A stretch of 64,000 nt of DNA from the NCBI GenBank assembly GCA_017656235.1, contig JACDOF010000001.1, forward strand, positions 186,001-250,000, written 5' to 3'. A program made the translations under genes and the position numbers. This DNA is from Brevibacillus sp. (GTDB lineage: Bacteria > Bacillota > Bacilli > Brevibacillales > Brevibacillaceae). Positions 26,239 to 36,021 of the stretch are shown here, in pieces (the stretch's first letter is position 1; the number at the start of each line of letters is the position of its first letter). The notes below the pieces were generated by a model that was not told the DNA's origin, ran no database searches, and saw only the letters and a list, made by a program, of their open reading frames with translations.

Positions 26239-29031
26239 ATGACGATTGATTACAGCAAGACTCTGAACTTGCCCAAGACAGAGTTTCCCATGCGGGGCAA
26301 CCTTCCGCAGCGGGAACCTGAGATGCAGCAATGGTGGGATGAGGTGGACATCTACCGGCAGGTACAGGAGCGGACGAAAGGACGCCCTTCTTTTATCCTG
26401 CATGACGGACCACCGTACGCCAACGGCGACATACACATTGGTCACGCCTTGAACAAAATCCTTAAGGACATCATCGTCCGCTACAAATCGATGGCAGGTT
26501 TTCACGCTCCCTATGTCCCCGGCTGGGACACGCACGGTCTGCCAATCGAGCAGGCTATCATCAATGCCAAACAGCTTGATCGTCGGGCAATTGAAGTAAA
26601 CGAATTCCGGGCCCGCTGCGAGGAATACGCCTGGAGCTACATCGAAAAGCAGCGTAAGCAGTTCAAACGTCTTGGGGTCCGCGGGGATTGGAACAACCCG
26701 TATGTCACGCTAAAGCCGGAGTACGAAGCCCGGCAGATTCGCGTGTTTGGTGAAATGGCCAAGAAGGGCTACATTTACAAGGGGCTGCGCTGTGTTTATT
26801 GGTCGCCCTCATCGGAAACAGCGCTGGCAGACGCCGAGATCGAATACAAAGACAAGCGTTCTCCATCCATCTACGTATCTTTTCAAGTGAAAGACGGCAA
26901 AGGAAAGCTTGATACGGACACCGGTGTCGTGATCTGGACGACCACGCCGTGGACCATTCCGGCCAACCTGGCCATCTGTTTGCATCCCGAATTGGAGTAC
27001 AGCCTGGTTCGAGCAAACGGCAGCAAGTACCTTTTGGCATCCGGACTGTTGGAAGCGGCCAGCAAGGAAATCGGCTGGGAAAACGTTGAGGTTCTTGCCA
27101 CCTATAAGGGCGCTGAACTGGAAGGGGTCGTTACCGCGCATCCGTTTTACGATCGCGAATCGCCGATCCTGCTCGGCGAGCACGTCACGCTGGATGCCGG
27201 AACCGGCTGTGTTCACACAGCACCGGGCCACGGGGAAGACGACTTCCAGATCGGCATGAAATACGGTATAGGGGTACTCTGTCCGGTGGACGGAGAAGGG
27301 AAAATGACCAGCGAGGCTCCAGGTTTTGAAGGACTGTTTTACGATGACGCCAACAAGGTCGTCACCGAAAAGCTGCAAGCAGCAGGCGCTCTGTTGAAAC
27401 TTGGGTTTATTACCCATAGCTATCCGCACGACTGGCGGACGAAAAAGCCGGTGATCTTCCGCGCGACAGAGCAGTGGTTTGCTTCCATTGATGGATTCCG
27501 CCAGCAGCTGTTGGATGCAATCAAGGACGTAAAATGGATTCCCCACTGGGGGGAAGTGCGTCTGGCCAACATGGTCGCCGACCGGGGAGACTGGTGTATC
27601 TCCCGGCAGCGCGTCTGGGGTGTGCCCATTCCGATCTTCTACTGCAAATCGTGCGGAGAAGCGATTATTAACGATGCCACGATTGAGCACATTGCCGAAC
27701 TGGTACGCAAGGAGGGCTCCAAAGTCTGGTTCTCGCGCGAAGCGGATGAGCTTGTACCGCAGGGCTTCACATGTCCGAACTGCGGGCATGACCAGTTCCG
27801 CAAAGAGACGGACACAATGGATGTCTGGTTTGACTCCGGTTCCAGCCACGAAGCCGTGCTTCGTGAACGGGAGGATCTCAGCTGGCCTGCCGATCTCTAT
27901 CTGGAAGGTTCCGACCAGTACCGCGGCTGGTTTAACTCTTCGCTGTCAACAGCGGTCGCCGTACACGGCAGAGCGCCTTACAAGGCAGTCTTAAGCCACG
28001 GTTTTACGCTGGACGGTGAAGGCCGCAAAATGTCCAAGTCGCTTGGCAATGTAATCGATCCGCAGCAGGTAATGGATAAGTTGGGGGCGGACATCCTGCG
28101 TCTCTGGGTGGCCTCCGTCGACTATCAGGCGGATCAGCGGATTTCCGATGCGATTCTCAGCCAAATCGCGGAAGTGTACCGCAAGATTCGCAACACCTTC
28201 CGCTTCCTCTTGGGGAATCTGGACGGTTTCGATCCAACCCGCGATCAGGTTGCCTACGATCAGTTGGGAGAGCTGGATCGCTACATTTTGTTCAAGGAAG
28301 CACAGGTCGTGGGCCGTGTGCGCAAGGCGTACGACGATTACCAGTTCCATACCGTCTTCCACACCGTTCACAACTTCTGCACGATTGATTTGTCCGCTTT
28401 CTATCTGGATATCTGCAAAGATCGCCTCTATGTGGAAGCACCGAACAGCCAAAAAAGACGGGTCGCACAGACCGTGATGTATCACTGCCTGCTGGATCTG
28501 GTAAGGCTGGTGGCACCGATTATTCCGCATACGGCTGAAGAAGTGTGGCGGCACATTCCGGGCGTAAGCGAGCCAAGCGTGCAGCTTACCGACATGCCGG
28601 AGGCGAGCCAGCAGTTCCTTGCCTTCGAAAAAGAGGCCCAAGCGAAGTGGGAAGCGTTTCTGAAAGTGCGTGACGAGGTGCTGAAAGCGATGGAAGAAGC
28701 CCGCCGTAACAAAGTGTTTGGCAACTCTGTCGACGCCAAACTGGCACTTTATCCGGCCGAACAGGCATACTCCGCGCTGAAGCAGATGGTCGATCTGGCT
28801 GATCTGTTTATCGTCGCCCATGTCGATCTGCACGCCCCCGGAACAGAGGTACCGGCGGAAGCGGCCCGACTGGAAGGGATTGCTGTCGTGGTGGCGCCCG
28901 CAGACGGCGGCAAATGTGAACGATGCCGTGTCGTTCGGACGGACATCGGCGTCGACCCCAACCATCCGCAGATTTGCGGACGCTGCGCCTCCATTGTCCG
29001 CGAGCATTTCGCCCAAACCATGGAATCGTGA
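26239..29031 (+). CDS. ileS: Isoleucyl-tRNA synthetase
   Basis: Class I aminoacyl-tRNA synthetase charging tRNA-Ile. The HIGH motif is at 66-69 and KMSKS at 597-601, with the CP1 editing domain between them ([11 protein letters not shown] region). The C-terminal zinc site C893xxC896...C913xxC916 is intact. The 930 residues match the bacterial type without the eukaryote-like extension linked to mupirocin resistance. ATG 26239 is 8 bases after TTGAGGTGA; the upstream GTG overlaps that site. It is regulated by the preceding T-box. Confidence 0.97.
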   Translation: MTIDYSKTLNLPKTEFPMRGNLPQREPEMQQWWDEVDIYRQVQERTKGRPSFILHDGPPYANGDIHIGHALNKILKDIIVRYKSMAGFHAPYVPGWDTHGLPIEQAIINAKQLDRRAIEVNEFRARCEEYAWSYIEKQRKQFKRLGVRGDWNNPYVTLKPEYEARQIRVFGEMAKKGYIYKGLRCVYWSPSSETALADAEIEYKDKRSPSIYVSFQVKDGKGKLDTDTGVVIWTTTPWTIPANLAICLHPELEYSLVRANGSKYLLASGLLEAASKEIGWENVEVLATYKGAELEGVVTAHPFYDRESPILLGEHVTLDAGTGCVHTAPGHGEDDFQIGMKYGIGVLCPVDGEGKMTSEAPGFEGLFYDDANKVVTEKLQAAGALLKLGFITHSYPHDWRTKKPVIFRATEQWFASIDGFRQQLLDAIKDVKWIPHWGEVRLANMVADRGDWCISRQRVWGVPIPIFYCKSCGEAIINDATIEHIAELVRKEGSKVWFSREADELVPQGFTCPNCGHDQFRKETDTMDVWFDSGSSHEAVLREREDLSWPADLYLEGSDQYRGWFNSSLSTAVAVHGRAPYKAVLSHGFTLDGEGRKMSKSLGNVIDPQQVMDKLGADILRLWVASVDYQADQRISDAILSQIAEVYRKIRNTFRFLLGNLDGFDPTRDQVAYDQLGELDRYILFKEAQVVGRVRKAYDDYQFHTVFHTVHNFCTIDLSAFYLDICKDRLYVEAPNSQKRRVAQTVMYHCLLDLVRLVAPIIPHTAEEVWRHIPGVSEPSVQLTDMPEASQQFLAFEKEAQAKWEAFLKVRDEVLKAMEEARRNKVFGNSVDAKLALYPAEQAYSALKQMVDLADLFIVAHVDLHAPGTEVPAEAARLEGIAVVVAPADGGKCERCRVVRTDIGVDPNHPQICGRCASIVREHFAQTMES

Positions 29032-29083
29032 TTCCGGGCACATTTGACCAAGTAAACATAATGGCTCCCAATAATAAATACGG

Positions 29084-29118
29084 CTCTCCGCAGGGGCTCT
29101 CGTGCGGAGAGTTTTTTT
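29084..29118 (+). terminator. Terminator after ileS
   Basis: CTCTCCGCA pairs with TGCGGAGAG over a loop of about 8 bases, followed by TTTTTTTC. Confidence 0.9.
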
Positions 29119-29459
29119 CTGCCTGTCTTCCCCGCTTCGGGCTTGCTCCGCTTGGATGGTTGGCAAAGTCGTTCGTGCGGTAACTGGCCGCTCTCCTGTC
29201 AGAACTCGCTTTGTTGGCGAAGCATCTTGAGACGAACAGGGCACTATACGGTGCTGATCGAGTCGCAAAACTAATGTATGGGACGAGTGTGGGCGGTTTT
29301 TCGCCAGCGAATGGTTTTGGCCAATCCGCCAGCGAAACGACGTATCCGCAGGGAAATCGCAGCGGCAACAGCATCACGTCGGCAGCGGGACATCGTTTGT
29401 GTTTTCTTATCCGGCTTGTGGCATACTAGCTACTGCGATGAAAGGAGAGATGCATTGAC
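29119..29459. other. Intergenic region between ileS and yteA
   Basis: No coding gene is supported. Bases 29273-29400 hold the second copy of the dispersed repeat. The part before it (29119-29272) shows no recognisable element and does not match the flank of copy 1. The end carries the AAAGGAGAG ribosome site of the next gene. CATACTA at 29422 resembles a sporulation -10 but lacks a matching -35. Confidence 0.6.
29273..29400 (+). repeat. Dispersed ~126-base repeat, copy 2
   Basis: From AATGTATGGGACGAGTG to GACATCGTTTGTG this matches 21219-21344 in the same orientation, with scattered transitions and single-base indels. On the minus strand it could encode MLLPLRFPCG...WP...AGEK..LVPYI in one frame. 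In copy 1 the same peptide is split between two frames, which argues against a conserved protein. Confidence 0.85.
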
Positions 29460-30227
29460 GTGGATCAGCGCAAGTTATCCCGGTTTCGGCAGCGACTGAT
29501 GGATGAAAAGCGGAGCATTGAGCAGCGGCTTGCAGATTCCGACCACTACAGCCTGATGGATCAGATGAGCGACTCGATTTCCGAGTTTTCCATGTACGAC
29601 AACCACCCGGCTGACGTTGGCAGCGAGATGTTTGAACGGGAAAAAGATCTGGCCTTGTACAATCTCGATCGCGAGACGCTGCGCGAGATCGACCAGGCAC
29701 TGAAGAGGATGGAGGCGGGTAAATACGGGATTTGCACCGTTTGCGGCCAGCCGATTGCTGCAGAACGGCTGGAGGCAGTCCCGCAGGCTGCTACCTGCAA
29801 GGAGCACGCACCGGCACCCGTGATCAACCAGCAGCGGCCGGTTGAGGAGGATTTCCTGCAGCCGCCGTTTGGCCGCACCTCTATGGACGAGCAGGAGGAC
29901 AAGAATGCGTTTGACGGTGAGGATGCCTGGCAGATCGTAGAATCCTGGGGCACGTCCAGCACGCCATTCTCTTTCGCGGACAACGACAAGACCAGCTATG
30001 AGGACATGTACATCGAGGCGGATGAACCCGACGGATTCGTCGAGCCGGTCGAACAAATCGGTTACACCGATATCCACGGCGGGACAAGTCCGGAGCACGT
30101 CCGTTTTATGCGCAGCGGCACCTTCGAAGAATACATGCGCAAGGGAGAAGGAGTAGGAAACTTCCTTGATTGGGAGGATTATGAGAACGAACGGGCTGAG
30201 CGGGAAGGTCGGGAGGATTTGCTGTAG
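29460..30227 (+). CDS. TraR/DksA-type zinc finger protein, YteA-like
   Basis: The 255-residue protein has an N-terminal helical part (about 1-85, with ADVGSEMFEREKD near 54) and a DksA-type zinc finger CTVC...CKEH in which the last ligand is His. A long acidic, poorly conserved C-terminal half follows, containing DEPDGFVEPVEQIGYTDIH. This architecture is that of YteA-family proteins found in spore formers; the role is not established. GTG 29460 follows AAAGGAGAG. It lies nine bases ahead of the enolase-superfamily gene. Confidence 0.85.
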   Translation: MDQRKLSRFRQRLMDEKRSIEQRLADSDHYSLMDQMSDSISEFSMYDNHPADVGSEMFEREKDLALYNLDRETLREIDQALKRMEAGKYGICTVCGQPIAAERLEAVPQAATCKEHAPAPVINQQRPVEEDFLQPPFGRTSMDEQEDKNAFDGEDAWQIVESWGTSSTPFSFADNDKTSYEDMYIEADEPDGFVEPVEQIGYTDIHGGTSPEHVRFMRSGTFEEYMRKGEGVGNFLDWEDYENERAEREGREDLL

Positions 30228-30236
30228 GAGGGATGT

Positions 30237-31358
30237 GTGTTGCAGATTGAACGTGTTGAGACGTATCCCCTGTTGTACCAGCTTCGGGAGCCGTACGGCG
30301 ATGCCAACGGATACAAAAAATACCGCACCTGTTTTCTGCTTCGCATTGTCACCCGTTCCGGGCTCGACGGATGGGGAGAGTGTATTGATTGGCTGCCTAC
30401 GTTGACGGTCGGCTTCGAACAGCGAATCATCCCCTTCCTGATTGGCAAAGAAGCAACAAAACGGCTGCAGTTGGTTAAGATAATAAGCAAGTGGCATCAG
30501 CGGGCGGCAGCGGGAGTGAGCATGGCTTTGACCGAGATAATGGCGAAAAAGGCAGGTGTTTCCATCTGCGAGCTGTGGGGGGGACGACAGCATCAGACAC
30601 TTCCCGTTTACGCTTCGTTTCAGTCATACAGCCAGGGAACAGAGTGGCCGAAACAATCGGTAAAACGAGTGGAACAAGCCATTGCCGACGGCTTTACCCA
30701 GCTGAAAGTAAAAATTGGCGGCCGTACGATCGCAGAAGATCAGGCCCACATTTCCGCTCTGCAGCACCTGATTGGAGAGAAGGTTCATCTGGCGCTGGAT
30801 GCCAATCAGAGTTACGACGCCGCTGCTGCGCTTAAGTGGGAGAAGCTGTTTCGCAACTGGTCCAATCTCATGTGGCTGGAAGAACCGCTGCCAATGGACC
30901 GAACCGCTGATTACAAGCTGCTTCGCTCCGCGTTATCCGTCCCCTTGGCCGGTGGTGAAAACCTGCAGCACGGCAGGCAGTATTTGCCGCTTCTGACACA
31001 AGCGGCACTTGATCTGATTCAACCGGATACGATGCATCATGATGGTTTGGATTCCTATCGAGATTCGCTCCAGTTGGCTCGTCAGTTTGGTATACGCGTA
31101 TCGTCGCACGCCTTTGACGGAACATTGTCACGGTTGTATGCCGTGTTTGCACATGCCTGCCTCCCCCCTTGGAGCAAGATGGAAGGAAACGGGATGGAGC
31201 CGGTAGAGTGGGATGTCATGGAGAATCCGTTTACCGGCTTGTTTTCGCTTCGACCTGTAAAGGGGGTTGTCCATGTCCCCGAAGGGGTGGGACTGGGTGT
31301 GGAAATGGATGCCGAGATATTGAAGAGATATCGTTGGGATGGTCGCACTTATCAATAG
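30237..31358 (+). CDS. Enolase-superfamily enzyme, mandelate racemase subgroup
   Basis: Two-domain enolase-superfamily protein (capping domain, then TIM barrel). All mandelate-racemase-subgroup residues are visible: K157-V-K159 as the first base, metal ligands D188, E215 and E241, and the His-Asp dyad D264 (IQPD) and H291 (SSHAF), spaced 27 residues apart as in mandelate racemase. This argues for an acid-sugar dehydratase or racemase-type reaction on a carboxylate substrate, not an MLE/o-succinylbenzoate synthase; the substrate is unknown. GTG 30237 (or TTG 30240) follows AGGAGGG. It is 15 bases upstream of an MFS transporter, perhaps its substrate importer or product exporter. Confidence 0.85.
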   Translation: MLQIERVETYPLLYQLREPYGDANGYKKYRTCFLLRIVTRSGLDGWGECIDWLPTLTVGFEQRIIPFLIGKEATKRLQLVKIISKWHQRAAAGVSMALTEIMAKKAGVSICELWGGRQHQTLPVYASFQSYSQGTEWPKQSVKRVEQAIADGFTQLKVKIGGRTIAEDQAHISALQHLIGEKVHLALDANQSYDAAAALKWEKLFRNWSNLMWLEEPLPMDRTADYKLLRSALSVPLAGGENLQHGRQYLPLLTQAALDLIQPDTMHHDGLDSYRDSLQLARQFGIRVSSHAFDGTLSRLYAVFAHACLPPWSKMEGNGMEPVEWDVMENPFTGLFSLRPVKGVVHVPEGVGLGVEMDAEILKRYRWDGRTYQ

Positions 31359-31373
31359 GAGACGAGGATACCA

Positions 31374-32774
31374 ATGGCGCAAAATACTAAGAACCTGATC
31401 GGTTTAATTGGGGTACCGCTGGTGATGGTTCTGGGAAACTCGATGTTGATTCCCGTCCTGCCGACGATGAAGGCGAAGCTGGATTTAACTGCCTTTCAGA
31501 CCAGCTTTGTCATAACCGCTTTTTCCATTGCCGCCGGTCTGGTGATCCCGTTTGCGGGTTTTTTGTCAGATCGGTTCAGCCGAAAGGTGGTTATTTCCAT
31601 CGGCCTGGCTGTATACGGATTAGGCGGATTGCTGGCTGGTTTGGCGGCACTCTGGTGGGACGATTCGTATACGATGATCCTGATTGGACGAATCATGCAG
31701 GGGATTGGGGCGGCGGGAACGGCGCCGATTGCGATGGCTCTGGTTGGTGACCTGTTTACAGGAGCATCGGAAAGCAGGGCACTCGGTCTTTTGGAGACGT
31801 CCAACGGGCTTGGCAAGGTGTTAAGCCCGATTGTCGGTTCCTTGCTGGCGTTGATCGTCTGGTATGCCGTTTTTCTTGCCTTCCCGATCATCTGTGGTGC
31901 GGTTCTGCTTGCCTTCTTGCTGTTTGTCAAGGAGAAAAAGCGGAAAAAAGCGCCGCTTTCAGCCGGACAGTACGTCCGTTCTATCTCCCAGGTGTTTCGC
32001 CAGCACGGCAGGTGGTTGATTCCCGCTTTTTTCATCGGCAGTATTTGTTTGTTTACCCTGTTTGGGGTATTGTTTTACCTGTCTGATTTACTGGAGGAAA
32101 AGTATCGGATTGACGGGGTAATCAAAGGCGGATTTTTGGCCATTCCGCTTCTGGCGATGAGCATTACTGCTTATTTTACCGGTGCCGTCATCAAGAAAAA
32201 GCTGATGTTGATGCGCATGTTCATCATCGTCGGGCTGCTGTTGCTGACCGCTTCATACGTGCTCGCCAGTTTCAGCCGCAGCGTTTACGTGCTCGTTGCC
32301 ATCCTGGTCATAGGCAGTGTCGGTACGGGGTTGATCCTGCCCTGTCTTAACAGCATGATTATCGGTGCGGTGAAAAAATCGGAGCGCGGCATGATTACCT
32401 CACTCTACAACGGCGTGCGGTTTATCGGGGTGGCAGTGGGACCGCCCGTCTTTACCTGGCTTCTGGACATTTCCCGAAATGTGATGTTTTATTCGATTGC
32501 TTCGCTAACGGGATTGTTTGCGCTAATCGCCTTTTTCCTGGTCAAACCGCAAAAGAAGCGGCGTGCGGCAGATGCACACAAAGAACAGCAGAAGCGTGCG
32601 GATGACAATGAAGCATTGCAGCAAATGTTGGAAGAGGCGGAAGAGAGGGAGAGCCCTCCTGCCGGAGAGGAAGACGAGGAGGAGCGAATGAAGCGGGAGA
32701 TGAAAGAAATCATGGGCTTTGATCCGGAGAAACCGATCAGTACCTTTTTGCGGCGCGGCCGTGCGAAGGGATGA
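31374..32774 (+). CDS. MFS transporter, multidrug-efflux-like
   Basis: Twelve-helix major facilitator protein, probably a proton-driven exporter. Motif A (GFLSDRFSRKVVI) is in the loop after TM2, and GRIMQGIGAAGTAPIA matches the region seen in drug efflux MFS proteins. An unusual C-terminal cytoplasmic tail (about 400-466) is highly charged: a Lys/Arg-Glu coiled coil with EEDEEERMKREMKEIMGFDPEK. Probably co-transcribed with the upstream enolase-superfamily gene. The actual substrate cannot be read from the sequence. Confidence 0.85.
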   Translation: MAQNTKNLIGLIGVPLVMVLGNSMLIPVLPTMKAKLDLTAFQTSFVITAFSIAAGLVIPFAGFLSDRFSRKVVISIGLAVYGLGGLLAGLAALWWDDSYTMILIGRIMQGIGAAGTAPIAMALVGDLFTGASESRALGLLETSNGLGKVLSPIVGSLLALIVWYAVFLAFPIICGAVLLAFLLFVKEKKRKKAPLSAGQYVRSISQVFRQHGRWLIPAFFIGSICLFTLFGVLFYLSDLLEEKYRIDGVIKGGFLAIPLLAMSITAYFTGAVIKKKLMLMRMFIIVGLLLLTASYVLASFSRSVYVLVAILVIGSVGTGLILPCLNSMIIGAVKKSERGMITSLYNGVRFIGVAVGPPVFTWLLDISRNVMFYSIASLTGLFALIAFFLVKPQKKRRAADAHKEQQKRADDNEALQQMLEEAEERESPPAGEEDEEERMKREMKEIMGFDPEKPISTFLRRGRAKG

Positions 32775-32776
32775 AG

Positions 32777-32813
32777 CCAGGCCTTGTGCGGCATCAGGGC
32801 CTGGTTGCTTTTT
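32777..32813. terminator. Terminator between convergent MFS and NUDIX genes
   Basis: CCAGGCC (32777-32783) pairs with GGCCTGG (32798-32804), followed by TTGCTTTTT. It overlaps the stop codon of the minus-strand NUDIX gene and serves the plus-strand operon. Confidence 0.7.
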
Positions 32814-33282
32814 CGGGGATCAGATTATGGGAGCGCAGGTAGGAAAGGGTAAGAGGATAAAGGTCATCGTAGAGAAATGGGCTGAAACGAGGGTTGCCTC
32901 TCACATCCTCCGGAATCTCGTCGAAGAGGACGGTTCCGCCCACTGTTCCCCCGCGCATTTCCGCCACTTTGTCCTCTACTTTGGCGACGTAAATGTCTTT
33001 TACCAAGGTGCCATCAACCACGTACTGGCCAATCTTTTCAATAGCGGAAAGTGTACAGCCCGTCTCTTCATACGTTTCCCGCACGGCTGCGGCGATGCTG
33101 GTTTCACCCGGCTCCACCTTTCCGCCTGGCAGTTCAATGCCTCGCTCGGTATGGACGGTAAACAGCAGTTTCCCGTTGTAAAACGGGAAGATCAGTACGT
33201 GTTGGGCCGGACGTCGCCTGTAGATCTCTTCATCGAAGGTTAGTGACACCGGTTTGCCGAAGTGATCCTCAAAGATGTACAT
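32794..33282 (-). CDS. NUDIX hydrolase, YtkD-like
   Basis: NUDIX pyrophosphatase of 162 residues. The NUDIX box is complete at 54-75: G54, E60, R68-E69, E72-E73, G75. Overall it resembles B. subtilis YtkD, a nucleoside triphosphate pyrophosphatase/8-oxo-dGTPase expressed in sporulation, including the N-terminal [12 protein letters not shown] at 33282 has a strong AAAAGGAGGGGG site. Its start overlaps the end of the upstream flavoprotein gene by 14 bases, so the two are coupled. Confidence 0.88.
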   Translation of the reverse strand: MYIFEDHFGKPVSLTFDEEIYRRRPAQHVLIFPFYNGKLLFTVHTERGIELPGGKVEPGETSIAAAVRETYEETGCTLSAIEKIGQYVVDGTLVKDIYVAKVEDKVAEMRGGTVGGTVLFDEIPEDVRGNPRFSPFLYDDLYPLTLSYLRSHNLIPEKATRP

Positions 33283-34213
33283 TGGTTTCCCCCTCCTTTT
33301 TTCTCAGGGAAATGTGTTTCACGGCTTTCATCGCTTGCCCCGCAGCCAGTGCGAGGCTGGCGTAAGCGGCACCGTTGGTCAGATCGCCGACGGCGTATAT
33401 CCAGTCGGTGCTGGTCACCTGAAAGGAGTCTACCTCCACGAACTGTTGGCCGTACGTTTTCAAAAAAGGGACGGCTTCACTGTTTCCCCTGACACCTATC
33501 CGCGGCAGAATCCAATCCACCGCAAGGAAGCGCTCGGATGGCGCTCCAGCCGTACGCAAAAAGACGCCTTTCGGCTCGTGCTCGCTGGTGCGCGCAAGTT
33601 CGGTATTGAGCATGATCGTTACATTCTCACAGGCAGACAGCCTCCTGACCCACTCGGGTCGTGCCCGCAGGCGGTTGCGGCGGACAGCGATAAAAATGTG
33701 ACGGGCGTACGCGGCCAGGTTGTATCCGCTCTCCATGGCCCTGTCGCCCCCGCCAATAATCAGCACGTTTTTTTCGCGCAGCACCTCGCCTTGGGATGTG
33801 GTGGAAAACCAGGGGGCCAGCACCATATTCGACCGGTGCAGGGCAGGCAGTGAATTGGGTCTGACGCCAGTACATAATATCACGTATTCCGCTTCGTATG
33901 TCCTTTTATCCGTATGGATGCGTCTTTTGTTATCGTCGATGGACAACAGCGTCTCCCCCAAACGGCAATCCAGCCTGCCTACCTGTTCGTTCTCCTTGAG
34001 GGCGCTGAGAAGCGCCAGGCCGTTCTCGTAGACGTACGGAGGGTAGTCCCAAATCTCGTTTTTGATATGCTGCAGTTGTCCCCCGATCTCTCTTTCCCTC
34101 TCGACCACGACAGCGTGAAGTCCCAGCCGTTTGCACCAGATGGCGGCAGTCAGCCCTGCCAGGCCGGCCCCGACGATCAGCACCTCTACCTTTTCCACGC
34201 TTGGAATCCCCAT
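33269..34213 (-). CDS. FAD/NAD(P)-binding oxidoreductase, thioredoxin-reductase-like, without redox CxxC
   Basis: Two-dinucleotide-binding-domain flavoprotein. The FAD loop [11 protein letters not shown] is near 14, the NAD(P) loop [16 protein letters not shown] near 148, and the C-terminal [21 protein letters not shown] binds FAD. The CxxC that marks thioredoxin reductases after the second glycine loop is absent, so it more likely resembles ferredoxin/flavodoxin reductases of this fold or another electron-transfer enzyme. The start could also be GTG at 34198. It overlaps the NUDIX gene downstream. Confidence 0.8.
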   Translation of the reverse strand: MGIPSVEKVEVLIVGAGLAGLTAAIWCKRLGLHAVVVEREREIGGQLQHIKNEIWDYPPYVYENGLALLSALKENEQVGRLDCRLGETLLSIDDNKRRIHTDKRTYEAEYVILCTGVRPNSLPALHRSNMVLAPWFSTTSQGEVLREKNVLIIGGGDRAMESGYNLAAYARHIFIAVRRNRLRARPEWVRRLSACENVTIMLNTELARTSEHEPKGVFLRTAGAPSERFLAVDWILPRIGVRGNSEAVPFLKTYGQQFVEVDSFQVTSTDWIYAVGDLTNGAAYASLALAAGQAMKAVKHISLRKKEGETNVHL

Positions 34214-34287
34214 TTCTGCAGACGTTGATTATGGGTAAAGTATTCCATGGCAAACACCGATATTCCTGCCCCGTTAAAACATTCGGG

Positions 34288-34965
34288 CTAGTGACGCGCG
34301 TGCACCCTTGTTTGTTTTCGTCGTCCCGCCAACAGGACGGCGGCTACCGCAACCGCCTGAAAAATCCATGGGGTCAACGGGTCTGCGGTCAGGAACGGAC
34401 GTATTCTGGGCTCGTCCACAATCATGCTGGAAGCAGTCCAGGCCAGTACGCCGGCACCAAGATAGCTGATCTGCGGGTAGCGTTTGAGCAGCTTGAGAAT
34501 CAGGGTACTGCCTGCAACCATGATCGGCACGCTGACCAAGAGTCCCAGCACAACCAGTAACAGGGAACCATGTGAAGCACCGGCGATTGCCAGCACATTG
34601 TCCAGTCCCATCACCACATCGGCGATGACAATCGTGCGGATCGAATCGAACAGAGTTCCGGTGCGATAAACCTCTTTTTCCTCTTCGTGCTTCTCGGCGA
34701 GCAAATGGTATGCGATCCAAAACAGGATCAAGCCGCCGGTTAAGAGCAGATACGGAATCTGCAGGAGCGAAAAGACGACCAGGGTTAGGGTGGCTCTGAT
34801 CGCGATGGCTGCGATTGTGCCAAACAGGATTGCCCGTTTCTGCAGGGCGGAGGGGAGACTTTTGGCGGCCATGCCAATCACCACCGCATTGTCGCCAGCC
34901 AGCACGAGGTCAATGATGACGATACTTGCCAGGGATGCCCAAAATGACGGGGTAAGCCATTCCAC
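34288..34965 (-). CDS. TerC-family integral membrane protein (YjbE/YkoY-like)
   Basis: Seven-helix TerC/Alx-type protein; characterised relatives export manganese or help metalate exported proteins. The metal-binding motifs VLAGDNAVVIG near 20 and DVVMGLDNVLAIAGA near 125 are intact. I chose GTG at 34965 (MEWLTPSFWASL), 8 bases after GAGGTGA; this gives 225 residues, close to YjbE. The open frame upstream adds a non-conserved basic leader. No manganese (yybP-ykoY) riboswitch was recognisable upstream. Confidence 0.88.
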   Translation of the reverse strand: MEWLTPSFWASLASIVIIDLVLAGDNAVVIGMAAKSLPSALQKRAILFGTIAAIAIRATLTLVVFSLLQIPYLLLTGGLILFWIAYHLLAEKHEEEKEVYRTGTLFDSIRTIVIADVVMGLDNVLAIAGASHGSLLLVVLGLLVSVPIMVAGSTLILKLLKRYPQISYLGAGVLAWTASSMIVDEPRIRPFLTADPLTPWIFQAVAVAAVLLAGRRKQTRVHARH

Positions 34966-35047
34966 GATCAAAATCACCTCGCGTATAGCATCCCCAAAGC
35001 CGTTGATTTTTTGAGCGGCGTGTCCTTTTTTCTGCATCTTTTCAAAC

Positions 35048-35092
35048 AACCGCACCGCCGAAACAGCAGGGAGAAAGTCCGGCGATGCGGTG
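35048..35092 (-). terminator. Terminator of the minus-strand basic-protein/GT operon
   Basis: ACCGCACCGCCG and CGGCGATGCGGT form a 12-bp stem with one mismatch and a loop of about 21 bases. Read on the minus strand it is followed by TTGTTTG. It lies between the basic-protein gene and the terC-like gene. Confidence 0.55.
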
Positions 35093-35115
35093 GTGCTCCG
35101 CCTGTTCGGGCACGC

Positions 35116-35994
35116 TTACAGAATGGAGTCGGGCCGCAGCGGTTCAACTTGACCGGTGTAGTGGGCGTTGACCACTTCTGTCTGTGCTTGTTCCAAACGC
35201 TGGGTAAAGTTGTGATCGGGGAGGTTGTATTCCTGCGGGAGGCTGCTGACGATGATCGACCAAATACCAGGATCAAACGGGTGGTTGTCCGTAAAGGTGA
35301 AGATGTGGTTGACGCGTTGGGTTTCCGCAGCGGTTGCGCTTACCTCTTCGGTCAACGGCGCCGGTTTGTTAAGGTCAAGGGCGAGGACCGGCGGGACGGC
35401 CGGTGCCGCTGTTGTCACGAATGGTTCCGGGGCAGGTTGAGTTGTGGACAAGTCAGCCTGTGTGATGGAGGTTTGCTGCATATCGAGAAAGGTATGGGAA
35501 CGCTGCCGCTTCCTGCGCCGGGAAACGATGCGGGAACGGCTCTGCCTGCGTGCACGCGCAGGTTGTTTGACCACACTGCGGACGATAGCGGGCTGCTCAG
35601 GCTGAGGACGAGACAGAAGATCGCCTGATTGGAAACCGGGGAATCGCGCTGCCCGAATTTCTTCCCTGGGGTATACGCGTTCCAGCGGCATGTATTTGGC
35701 AACAACTTCCTGAGAGAAATGAGTCCGGATGTAGGCAAGCGTCCTCTTGAGGGGGACCTTCTTCAGTTGTCGCAGCGACACCTTGTATCCTTTGAGCAGC
35801 ATCAGCTTTTGGATCGGACGATAGTATCTGGTGGTGAGCAGGTCCGTTCCGGGGCTCCTTCCCCTTTGCTTGCTTACGCGGAGACCTCGTTTACCGGACG
35901 GACCGCGGCTGCGCTGCTTCCGGCTGGCTGACCTGCGCAGCAGTTTGAGGACATACAGACGGTGTTTACGGGAGAGCAGGCTCCTTCTCCTCAT
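35116..35994 (-). CDS. Highly basic protein of unknown function
   Basis: I do not recognise this 292-residue protein. The first 50 residues are extremely rich in Arg, Lys and Ser (RRSASRKQRSRGPSGKRG), as is a second patch near 146-166 (ARARRQSRSRIVSRRRKRQR). A Pro/Ala/Thr-rich linker (about 180-215) precedes a compact, conserved-looking C-terminal part (HIFTFTDNHPFDPGIWSII). It has no signal peptide or membrane segment. AAGGAGG precedes the ATG. It is 27 bases downstream of the GT4 gene and so in its operon. A coat or DNA/polyanion-binding role is only a guess. Confidence 0.75.
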   Translation of the reverse strand: MRRRSLLSRKHRLYVLKLLRRSASRKQRSRGPSGKRGLRVSKQRGRSPGTDLLTTRYYRPIQKLMLLKGYKVSLRQLKKVPLKRTLAYIRTHFSQEVVAKYMPLERVYPREEIRAARFPGFQSGDLLSRPQPEQPAIVRSVVKQPARARRQSRSRIVSRRRKRQRSHTFLDMQQTSITQADLSTTQPAPEPFVTTAAPAVPPVLALDLNKPAPLTEEVSATAAETQRVNHIFTFTDNHPFDPGIWSIIVSSLPQEYNLPDHNFTQRLEQAQTEVVNAHYTGQVEPLRPDSIL

Positions 35995-36021
35995 GACTAC
36001 CTCCTTGTTAATACGTCGTGA

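Noticed and set aside
29422-29428. CATACTA, a perfect sigma-G -10, upstream of the yteA-like gene
   Set aside because: No GnATR-type -35 at 17-18 bases, nor a sigma-E or sigma-K -35, so chance is more likely.
34966-35055. Upstream in-frame extension of the TerC-family protein and a possible manganese riboswitch
   Set aside because: The extension is a basic non-conserved leader without a ribosome site, and the yybP-ykoY riboswitch core could not be recognised in the region.
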